DNA from: Microbacterium sp. BK668
Lineage (GTDB): Bacteria > Actinomycetota > Actinomycetes > Actinomycetales > Microbacteriaceae
Assembly (NCBI RefSeq): GCF_004362195.1
Contig: NZ_SNWG01000001.1
Location: 2,232,001 to 2,296,000, forward strand
Length of the DNA stretch: 64,000 bases
Reading direction: 5' to 3'
Shown here: in pieces, positions 57,956 to 64,000 of the stretch
Position numbering within the stretch: the first letter of the stretch is position 1
How the letters are laid out: each line of letters begins with the position of its first letter
Made by a program: the position numbers and the translations under genes
The notes under the pieces: model-generated
Database searches by the model: none
What the model was told of the DNA's origin: nothing
The model's input: only the letters and a program-made list of their open reading frames with translations

Positions 57956-58888
57956 TCACTCCTCTCCTGCGGTGATCTCGCCGGGCTTCTTCCGGCGCGT
58001 GAGCGCGTCGCCGACGCGCTTGCCCGCGCTTCCCGCGGCCTGCACGCTCCGCGTGACCCCGCCGACGACCGCGCCACCGGCGCGGCGGATGCCGCGCCCC
58101 GCCGCGTACTCCATGCGCGTCGCGCCCGGGCGCGGCTCGAGCTCCTCGGGGAGGCGGACGGGCGGAAGTCCGAAGGCGTGCCGCGAGCTGACCAGCACGC
58201 GCCGCCCCAGGATGTTGTTCCCGGCGCCCCCGACCGCGGCTCCGATGCCGAAGGGCAGGGCCTTGCCGATCCAGGAGGCACCGCCGCGCACGGCGAAGTG
58301 CCGCATGAAGACGTTCTTCAGCTGATCGACGAGGGGCCCGACCGCGGCGCGCGGGATGGTCTTGGTCACCATCTCGCCCCAGTACTTGTCGCGGGTCACG
58401 CCGCGGCCCGCCGCCTGCCTGGCCAGCTGCGACACGAGATCCACGCCCTCCTTGCCGAGCATGAGGGTGAGCACCAGCGCACGGGCGCGGTCGGGGTTGT
58501 CGATCGGGATGCCGTGCACCTCCGCGACCGACTGTGCGAAGAGAGCGGTCGCCTCGAGGAAGCCGAGGGTCTCCACGCCGCTGAGGGTCAAGGTCACGCC
58601 CGTGCCGATCCCCGGCACGACCGCCGTGGCGCCGACCGCTGCGCCTCCGGTCGTCACGGCGGCGAGATAGCGGCGCTCGAGGATCCGCACGATCTCGGCG
58701 GTGGAGGCGTTCGGATGCCGCAGCCGGATGCTCCGCAGATGCGCGAGCACCACGGGCCGCTGGATCGCCAGTACCCGATCGAGCGCCCGGATCGAGCGAG
58801 GATGCTCCTCCGAGCCCACGGGCGGGAGCCCGCCGTCCCAGGGGGCGCCGTCGGGGAGCGAATGGATGCGGTGCACCTTGTCGGCCAT
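57956..58888 (-). CDS. EcsC family protein
   Basis: A 310-residue protein of the EcsC family, named after a B. subtilis ABC-operon protein of unclear role. N-terminal RHPNASTAEIVRILERRYL, then glycine-rich amphipathic segments (TTGGAAVGATAVVPGIGTG), FLEATALFAQSVAEVHGIP and VGGAGNNILGRRVL fit the family. The hydrophobic stretches suggest membrane association. The ATG at 58888 follows TAGGAT by 7 bp. It is the first gene of a pair with the small acidic protein. Confidence 0.83.
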   Translation of the reverse strand: MADKVHRIHSLPDGAPWDGGLPPVGSEEHPRSIRALDRVLAIQRPVVLAHLRSIRLRHPNASTAEIVRILERRYLAAVTTGGAAVGATAVVPGIGTGVTLTLSGVETLGFLEATALFAQSVAEVHGIPIDNPDRARALVLTLMLGKEGVDLVSQLARQAAGRGVTRDKYWGEMVTKTIPRAAVGPLVDQLKNVFMRHFAVRGGASWIGKALPFGIGAAVGGAGNNILGRRVLVSSRHAFGLPPVRLPEELEPRPGATRMEYAAGRGIRRAGGAVVGGVTRSVQAAGSAGKRVGDALTRRKKPGEITAGEE

Positions 58889-58895
58889 CAGGCCG

Positions 58896-58901
58896 ATCCT
58901 A
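58896..58901 (-). promoter_or_regulatory. TAGGAT -10 box, leaderless start of the EcsC gene
   Basis: Minus-strand TAGGAT ends 7 bp before ATG 58888. Confidence 0.55.
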
Positions 58902-58939
58902 CGAGGGTCGGCTGAGCCGATCCTGGGGCTTGACGAGTG

Positions 58940-59632
58940 TCAGACGAACAGGTTGGCGCGCTCGAGGTCCTCGGCGAAGTCCACCTCGACGGCGTACAGG
59001 TCCGAGATGTCCAGCGGAAGGAGGCGAACCCCGTCCTCGGCGATCGCGAGCTCGAGCCCGCGCTCGAAGTAGTCCTGGTCGTCGACGCGCGTGAGGTGGC
59101 GGATGAACGCCTTCTTGTCGGCGCTGGAGATGTAGTTGATGCCCACGGCCTCGCCGATGCCGCCGACGACGGTCTTCGACAGCTCCTTGATGGAGCCGTC
59201 CTGCGACACGGTGTACTTGACCTCTTCGTCGCTGACCTTGGAGGTGTTCACCGTCACGAACGACTGGTCGCGCTCGATGAGCGCGATGGCACGACCGAGG
59301 ACCCGCGGGTCGAAGACGACGTCGCCGTTCATCCAGAGCACGCCGCCGCGCCCCGTCGTGGAAAGCGCGCGCAGAAGGCTCTTCGAAGTGTTCGTCTGGT
59401 CGTAGCGGTCGTTGTAGACGTAGTCGACGTGAGGGAACGCCTCGACGATCGTCTCGGCGCGGTAGCCGACGACCGTCGTGATGCGCGCTTCGGCGCCGAA
59501 GGCCGCGCGGATGTTGTCGTGCTGCTGCTGCATGATGCTGCGGCCGTCGCCGAGCTCGGTGAGCGGTTTGGGCAGGCTGCGGCCGAGCCGCGAGCCCATG
59601 CCGGCGGCCAGGATGACGGTCTGAAGAGTCAA
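58940..59632 (-). CDS. LicC-like nucleotidyltransferase (CTP: phosphoalcohol cytidylyltransferase family)
   Basis: A 230-residue NTP transferase. The nucleotide loop is VILAAGMGSRLGRSLPKPL, followed by VVGYRAETI, YNDRYDQTNTSKSL and WMNGDVVFD with the metal Asp. The VYNDRY and TNTSKSLL segments resemble LicC-type choline-phosphate cytidylyltransferases. Given the TagF-like genes nearby, it may make a CDP-activated polyol or choline donor. The start is a TTG at 59632, chosen because GGAG lies 8 bp upstream and the core begins right after; upstream ATGs would add unrelated sequence. An inverted repeat lies 30 bp upstream. Confidence 0.75.
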   Translation of the reverse strand: MTLQTVILAAGMGSRLGRSLPKPLTELGDGRSIMQQQHDNIRAAFGAEARITTVVGYRAETIVEAFPHVDYVYNDRYDQTNTSKSLLRALSTTGRGGVLWMNGDVVFDPRVLGRAIALIERDQSFVTVNTSKVSDEEVKYTVSQDGSIKELSKTVVGGIGEAVGINYISSADKKAFIRHLTRVDDQDYFERGLELAIAEDGVRLLPLDISDLYAVEVDFAEDLERANLFV

Positions 59633-59661
59633 GGTCTGCTCCTGAAGTGCGATTGTCCACG

Positions 59662-59680
59662 GTCGATTAACCGAATCGAC
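59662..59680. promoter_or_regulatory. AT-rich inverted repeat upstream of the cytidylyltransferase
   Basis: GTCGATT (59662-59668) and AATCGAC (59674-59680) flank AACCG. It is conspicuously AT-rich for this genome and lies 29 bp upstream of the TTG start, where an operator would be expected. Confidence 0.55.
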
Positions 59681-59826
59681 ACTCCGTCGTGCCTGGTACA
59701 TGGTAGCGAGGACGCCTGGGAGGGTGCATAATGCTGGGCCGCCGTTGTCGTTTCGTGACACAACTCCTGGGAGTCGGCGGGGTGGTTCCGCGGCGTCTCA
59801 TCGGTCGCGTTCGGACCGGGGCTTGA

Positions 59827-59832
59827 TACGTT
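59827..59832 (+). promoter_or_regulatory. TACGTT -10 box, leaderless start of the ABC ATPase
   Basis: TACGTT followed by 6 bp and GTG 59839. It supports the long N-terminal extension as part of the real protein. Confidence 0.55.
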
Positions 59833-59838
59833 TGACCG

Positions 59839-61149
59839 GTGACAGCCTCCATGCCGGTGCCACGCGACGCCTTCCCGGATGAGCCGGATGGCGCGACCGG
59901 CGAGGCCCGGGACGCTCCGGTCGTGCCGCTGCCCGCGAGCGGCGACGGACCGCGGCCGCGCCCGTCGGGACGCGGCAAGAAGCCGCGCCGGCCGTCACGT
60001 CAGCGGAACGGGAAGCCCGCTCCTCCCGCGGCTGTCGCCACAGACCCCGGGCCCCCGCCCCCACTGCCCGCGGACCTCGTGGACGCCTCCGTCCCGCGGC
60101 GGGCGCCCGCGGACATCCACATCCCGCCCAAACCGCCCCTTCCCGCGCCGCCCCGCGTCGACCTCACGCCCTCGGAGCCCGACGCGGCGACCCCGCTGAT
60201 CGAGGAGGAGGCGTACGAGCCCGTCGAAGCGGAGCCGGATGTCCAGCCGGAGGCGGAGGGGGACGTGCAGCCGGATGTTCAGCCGGCTGTGCAGCCCGAG
60301 GAGGAGCCCGGAGTCCCCGCGCCCGCAGATCTCGAGATGGCCGACCCGTTCGCGGCGTCCGTGGTCCTCGGCGACAGCTCGGAGACGGCGACGGCAGCCC
60401 TCGCGCTTCGCGGCGTGACGAAGGCGTTCGGCGATACCCGTGCCGTCGACGGCATCGACCTGACGGTTCCCGCCGGCACCTTCTACGGGCTCGTCGGCCC
60501 GAACGGCGCGGGAAAGACGACGACGCTCTCGCTCATCGCGGGTCTTCTGCGACCGGATAAGGGCGCCATCCGCGTCGCGGGTGTGGATGCCGCATCCGAT
60601 CCGGTGGGAGCCAAGCGGCTCATGGGCGTCCTTCCCGACCGCCTGCGCACCTTCGATCGCCTGACGGGCCGCCAGCTGCTCTACTACTACGGCGTTCTGC
60701 GGGGTCTGCCGGCAGCGACGGTCGAGAGCCGGATGGGCGACCTCGCCCGGGCCTTCGACCTCACGGACGCGCTCGGTCGTTCGGTGTCGGACTACTCGGC
60801 CGGCATGCTCAAGAAGGTCATGCTCGCCGGGGCGCTCATCCACTCGCCACGTCTGCTCGTGCTCGACGAGCCGTTCGAGGCCGTCGACCCCGTCTCGAGC
60901 GCCGTGATCCTCGACATCCTGTCCGCCTATGTCGCGCACGGCGGCACTGTCATCCTCTCCAGCCACGGCATGGAGTTCGTCGAAAGGGTGTGCTCGCGCG
61001 TCGCGGTCATGGTCGCCGGTCAGGTGCTCGCCGAGGGAACCGTCGAGGAGGTGCGCGGCGAGCTGACGCTCGAGCAGCGCTTCATCGAGCTCGCGGGCGG
61101 CCTGAGCGACGTGGAGGGCCTCGAGTGGCTGCACACGTTCTCCGACTGA
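59839..61149 (+). CDS. ABC transporter ATP-binding protein with long disordered N-terminus
   Basis: A 436-residue protein. Residues 1-180 are Pro/Ala/Glu-rich and basic in part (RGKKPRRPSRQRNGKP), with repeated DVQP units, and look disordered. The ATPase domain follows: Walker A GPNGAGKTT near 220, signature DYSAGMLKK near 318, Walker B LLVLDEPFEAVDP near 340, and a switch His in SSHGMEF. An ATG at 60337 could start a normal-length ATPase, but the leaderless box favours 59839. The permease gene begins inside its 3' end. The substrate is unknown. Confidence 0.87.
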   Translation: MTASMPVPRDAFPDEPDGATGEARDAPVVPLPASGDGPRPRPSGRGKKPRRPSRQRNGKPAPPAAVATDPGPPPPLPADLVDASVPRRAPADIHIPPKPPLPAPPRVDLTPSEPDAATPLIEEEAYEPVEAEPDVQPEAEGDVQPDVQPAVQPEEEPGVPAPADLEMADPFAASVVLGDSSETATAALALRGVTKAFGDTRAVDGIDLTVPAGTFYGLVGPNGAGKTTTLSLIAGLLRPDKGAIRVAGVDAASDPVGAKRLMGVLPDRLRTFDRLTGRQLLYYYGVLRGLPAATVESRMGDLARAFDLTDALGRSVSDYSAGMLKKVMLAGALIHSPRLLVLDEPFEAVDPVSSAVILDILSAYVAHGGTVILSSHGMEFVERVCSRVAVMVAGQVLAEGTVEEVRGELTLEQRFIELAGGLSDVEGLEWLHTFSD

Positions 61150-62693
61150 GGCTCGCGATCCTCCTCGGGACGCTGCGCGGCGACGCACGACACGTCGCGC
61201 GTGTGGTCACGGGGCTGGTGATCCTGGTCGTCGCCACGGCGATCGGCTGCTGGGGCATCCTCTCCCTTCGAGACTCGCCCGGCGCCGCGGTCCTGGCGGT
61301 CACGGTGCTGGGGGGCTCCGGGGTGACTCTCGGCTACGCGCTCGCCCCGCTCTTCGGTGCGGCGACCGACCCGCTCGACCCGCGGCGCTTCTCGGTCTTC
61401 GGGCCGGCGCCGGCGAGGCTCGCCGGGATCCTCGGCGCGGTGGGCTTCGTCAGCGTGCCGACCCTCGTCCTCGCGACGCTGTGCACGTGCGTGGCCGTGG
61501 TGTGGACGGCGCACGGCGTTGCCTGGCCCGCCGCGGCCCTCGGCGCCCTGCTCCAGGTCGTCACGTGCGTTCTCCTCGCCCGCGTCGGGATGGCCGTGAC
61601 GTCGATGTTCCTCGACGACCGGCGGTCACGTGAGCTCTCGGGGCTGTTCGCGCTCGTGATCGTCGTCGTGGTGGTCCCGGTCGGCGTCTTCCTGTCGTCG
61701 CTCGAGTGGGACGGCGTCGTCCCCACGCAGCTCACCGAGGCGGTGCGGCTTCTGGCGCTGACCCCGCTCGGCGCCGCGGCGGCCTTTCCCGGGCTCCTCG
61801 CGGCCGGCTCCCCGGAAGCGGCACTGAGCCTGCTCGTGTCGCTGGCGACGATCGTCGCTCTGGGGCTGCTCTGGGTGTGGGCCGTGCATCGCGTCCTCAC
61901 CACGACGGAGCGTCCCATGGCGACCCGCGAGCGCGGAGGACTCGGCTGGTTCGCCGTCGCGCCCGGGACGCCCGCCGGTGCGGTCGCGGCGCGGAGCCTC
62001 CTCTACTGGTTCGGCGATCGGCGGTATCTGGCCAACATCGTCGTCATCCCGATCGCCGCCGCGCTCACGATGGTGCCGCTCCTGGTCGCAGGCGTTCCGC
62101 CGGCGATCGTGGCGCTCGTTCCCGTGCCTCTCGCGGCGCTCTTCTTCGGATGGCTGCCGCACAACGACGTCGCGTACGACTCCACGGCCGTGTGGATGCA
62201 CATCGCGAGCGGGATCCGCGGCGCGTCGGACCGGATCGGACGCCTGGTGCCCGTGCTGCTGCTCGGGATCCCGGTCCTCGCGCTCGCGATACCGTTCGCC
62301 ATCTCGGTGCACGGCCGGTGGGCGGTGCTGCCCGCCATGGTGGGCGTGTGCGCCTGCCTCTTCCTCTCGGGCCTGGGCCTGTCGAGCATCTCGTCGGCGG
62401 CCTGGCCGTACGCGGTCACGCGCCCCGGTGAGAGCCCGTTCCAGCAGCCTCCGCGCACCGGCTCGGGCAGTGCGATCACCCAGACGTTCGTCATGGTGGG
62501 CGCCGTGGTCCTCAGCGCCCCTGCGCTCTGGTGGGCGTGGCTCGCGCTGACGCGTGACGTCTTCTACGCCGAGATGGCCCTGTGGGGCGGCCTCGCGATC
62601 GGTCTCGTCGTGCTCCTCATCGGGATCGCGATCGGATCTCTTGTGTTCTCGCGGCGCAGCGGCCGGATCATGGAGTTCGCGGAGTCGACCTGA
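61125..62693 (+). CDS. ABC-2-like membrane permease
   Basis: A 522-residue membrane protein with about 10-12 helices, starting LRLRLAILLGTLRGDARHVAR and then GLVILVVATAIGCWGILSL. It lies directly behind the ATPase and is its obvious partner. The start GTG at 61125, inside the ATPase gene, is preceded by GGAGGG at 6-bp spacing and fits the first helix. The large size, against about 270 residues for TagG-type permeases, suggests one chain supplies both halves of the channel. Helical loops carry no recognisable substrate-binding domain. Confidence 0.83.
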   Translation: MAAHVLRLRLAILLGTLRGDARHVARVVTGLVILVVATAIGCWGILSLRDSPGAAVLAVTVLGGSGVTLGYALAPLFGAATDPLDPRRFSVFGPAPARLAGILGAVGFVSVPTLVLATLCTCVAVVWTAHGVAWPAAALGALLQVVTCVLLARVGMAVTSMFLDDRRSRELSGLFALVIVVVVVPVGVFLSSLEWDGVVPTQLTEAVRLLALTPLGAAAAFPGLLAAGSPEAALSLLVSLATIVALGLLWVWAVHRVLTTTERPMATRERGGLGWFAVAPGTPAGAVAARSLLYWFGDRRYLANIVVIPIAAALTMVPLLVAGVPPAIVALVPVPLAALFFGWLPHNDVAYDSTAVWMHIASGIRGASDRIGRLVPVLLLGIPVLALAIPFAISVHGRWAVLPAMVGVCACLFLSGLGLSSISSAAWPYAVTRPGESPFQQPPRTGSGSAITQTFVMVGAVVLSAPALWWAWLALTRDVFYAEMALWGGLAIGLVVLLIGIAIGSLVFSRRSGRIMEFAEST

Positions 62694-62749
62694 CCCGCGG
62701 CGGAGCGGGAAGCGGCGTCCGCCACCCGCCCTCGGCAGGACCCGGGCGG

Positions 62750-62755
62750 TAGACT
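62750..62755 (+). promoter_or_regulatory. TAGACT -10 box upstream of DUF3039
   Basis: TAGACT followed by 8 bp and ATG 62764. Spacing is slightly longer than at the other leaderless starts, so a very short leader is possible. Confidence 0.45.
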
Positions 62756-62763
62756 GGCCGACT

Positions 62764-63039
62764 ATGAGCACCCCCGTCGAAGGCCCGGGCCAGGAGGGGA
62801 CCGGCGGTCTCGCCACCCTCGACCGAGAGCTCGAAGAGCTCATCCGTGAGGAGTCGATCGAGCCGGGCGACCACGAGCGCTTCTCGCACTATGTGAAGAA
62901 GGACAAGATCCTCGAGTCCGCCATCACGGGCAAGCCCGTCCGCGCACTGTGCGGCAAGAAGTGGACACCGGGTCGCGACCCGGAGAAGTTCCCCGTCTGC
63001 CCCACGTGCAAAGAGATCTACGAGTCGCTGCAGGGCTGA
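62764..63039 (+). CDS. DUF3039 family zinc-ribbon-like small protein
   Basis: A 91-residue protein. An acidic N-terminus is followed by GDHERFSHYVKKDKILESA, then RALCGKKWTPGRDPEKFPVCPTCKEIYE, which has Cys and CxxC ligands with a His earlier, giving a plausible zinc site. The family is actinobacterial and of unknown function. It converges with the nicotinate phosphoribosyltransferase gene 6 bp away. Confidence 0.88.
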   Translation: MSTPVEGPGQEGTGGLATLDRELEELIREESIEPGDHERFSHYVKKDKILESAITGKPVRALCGKKWTPGRDPEKFPVCPTCKEIYESLQG

Positions 63040-63045
63040 CCCGGC

Positions 63046-64000
63046 TCAGACTTCGGCGTCGACGTAGACCGTCGGGAGAGCCGGGTCGGACCGGCTGAGC
63101 GCGAGGCCGCGCACCGGCAGCTCTTCGCGTACGCGCGCATGGTGCTCGCGCGCCGCCTCGACTCCGTCGAAGCCCTCGAAAGCGGTGTCGATCTCCCCGT
63201 CCACGACGAGCGGCACCTGCAGCGCGCGGGCGTCGGGATGCTGTGCCGCCGTCTCGACCGCCTCGAAGCCGTCCGACACCGCGATGAGCTCGCTCGTGGC
63301 CACGCCGCGCTCGAGGGTCCGGAAAGCCGCCTTGCGACCGCCCTTCGAGCCCTTGTCGGTCGAGGCCTTCGCCACCGCCACCCACGATCCGTCCGAGGCC
63401 TGGCGCGCGACGAGCTTGTACACCATGCCGGCCGTCGGGGTCCCCGACCCCGTGACGACCGACGTGCCGACGCCGTAGGAGTCGACGGGGGATGCCGCGA
63501 GCGCGGCGATGGCGTACTCGTCGAGGTCGCTCGTGACGGTGATCCTCGTCCCGGTCGCGCCGAGCTGGTCCAGGAGCTCGCGCACCTCGGCGGCGACGGT
63601 CGGAAGGTCGCCGGAGTCGATGCGGACGCCCCCGAGCTCCGGTCCGGCGACACGGATCGCCGTCTCGACCCCCTGGCGGATGTCGTACGTGTCGACCAGG
63701 AGCGTCGTCCCCGTGCCGAGGGTGGCGACCTGCGCGCGGAAAGCGTCCTCTTCGGTGTCGTGCAGGAGAGTCCAGGCGTGCGCGGCCGTCCCCATCGTCG
63801 GGATGCCCCAGCGCCGCCCCGCCTCCAGGTTCGAGGTCGCGCTGAAGCCCGCGATGTAGGCGGCGCGGGCCGCGGCGACGGCTGACTCCTCGCCGGCCCG
63901 CCGGGAGCCCATCTCGGCCAGCGGTCGATCGGCGGCGGCGACGCTCATGCGCGCCGCGGCCGTCGCGATGGCCGAGTCGTGGTTGAGCACGCTCAGCGCG
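63046..64000 (-). CDS. pncB: Nicotinate phosphoribosyltransferase, C-terminal part (5' end outside window)
   Basis: This enzyme makes nicotinate mononucleotide from nicotinate and PRPP in NAD salvage. The visible 317 or so residues include EMGSRRAGEESAVAAARAAY, FSATSNLEAGRRWGIPTMGT, the HAW motif (AAHAWTLLHDTEEDAF), TLLVDTYDIRQGVE, VRIDSGDL, ITVTSDLDEYAI and DSYGVGTSVVTG, all family hallmarks of the phosphoribosyl and nicotinate pockets. The frame runs off the right edge of the window on the minus strand; roughly the first quarter is missing. An ATG at 63990 is internal, not the start. Confidence 0.96.
   Translation of the reverse strand, partial: ALSVLNHDSAIATAAARMSVAAADRPLAEMGSRRAGEESAVAAARAAYIAGFSATSNLEAGRRWGIPTMGTAAHAWTLLHDTEEDAFRAQVATLGTGTTLLVDTYDIRQGVETAIRVAGPELGGVRIDSGDLPTVAAEVRELLDQLGATGTRITVTSDLDEYAIAALAASPVDSYGVGTSVVTGSGTPTAGMVYKLVARQASDGSWVAVAKASTDKGSKGGRKAAFRTLERGVATSELIAVSDGFEAVETAAQHPDARALQVPLVVDGEIDTAFEGFDGVEAAREHHARVREELPVRGLALSRSDPALPTVYVDAEV

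Noticed and set aside
60337..60339. Internal ATG as the real start of the ABC ATPase
   Set aside because: The TACGTT box 6 bp before GTG 59839 and the lack of a ribosome site in front of the internal ATG favour the longer protein, though the alternative is kept in the findings.

Overview
The window is a GC-rich (about 70%), gene-dense actinobacterial chromosome segment, most likely from the family Microbacteriaceae (Microbacterium or a close relative). This rests on the actinobacteria-only small proteins DUF3117, DUF3107 and DUF3039, an AdnA-AdnB helicase-nuclease pair, a C50-type carotenoid operon with lycopene elongase, many GTG starts, and many genes that begin 6-7 bp after a TANNNT box (leaderless style). 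I see no IS element, prophage, CRISPR array or rRNA. The only RNA gene is the initiator tRNA-fMet. Coding density is so high that no gene-free stretch exceeds 300 bp. The longest are 46360-46609 (a duplicated tRNA-tail/terminator segment) and 59633-59838 (promoters plus an inverted repeat).

Region 1 (1-18.8 kb): the 3' end of citrate synthase, a dimethylargininase, a DUF222-HNH nuclease, and the lysine/diaminopimelate genes dapD and dapE facing apart. A GT-C mannosyltransferase-like membrane protein and DUF3117 follow. Next comes an envelope block of O-methyltransferase, TatB, Mrp, DUF1003, PRC/MgtE_N/CBS protein and a GSP17M-like protein, whose order recalls the M. tuberculosis region around sigE but lacks sigE, rseA and htrA. 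Peptidases (a GGT-family protein and an aminopeptidase P), an EEP-fold protein, a PHP phosphoesterase and small membrane proteins complete it.

Region 2 (18.8-40.1 kb): a DUF559 nuclease-like gene bracketed by copies of a 9-bp word. It is followed by a block conserved across Actinobacteria: RhlE-type DEAD helicase, ferritin-like protein, DUF3107, AdnA, AdnB, an APH-fold protein without its catalytic residues, NudC, a short UvrD2, an orphan cyclodehydratase/ThiF-like protein, a DUF2342 metalloprotease-like protein, a PDZ-Lon-S16 protease and a UPF0182 membrane protein. Two convergent gene pairs here overlap by 139 and 197 bp.

Region 3 (40.1-46.7 kb): a seven-gene carotenoid operon, idi-crtE-crtB-crtI-crtYe-crtYf-crtEb, with consecutive reading frames overlapping or almost touching. 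It is transcribed away from a MarR-family regulator, with a palindrome in the shared promoter region. The genes take IPP/DMAPP to GGPP, phytoene, lycopene, and then to a cyclised C50 carotenoid. The tRNA-fMet gene and a partial duplicate of its 3' end follow.

Region 4 (46.7-64 kb): a DUF6328 membrane protein, a nitrilase-family amidase, a DapC-like aminotransferase and an HtrA/DegP protease. A cell-wall glycopolymer cluster comes next: three CDP-glycerol glycerophosphotransferase (TagF)-like enzymes, a GT2 glycosyltransferase and a LicC-like cytidylyltransferase. A maltokinase and an EcsC-family protein with a small acidic partner sit inside it. An ABC transporter with a long disordered N-terminus, DUF3039 and the 3' part of nicotinate phosphoribosyltransferase close the window.
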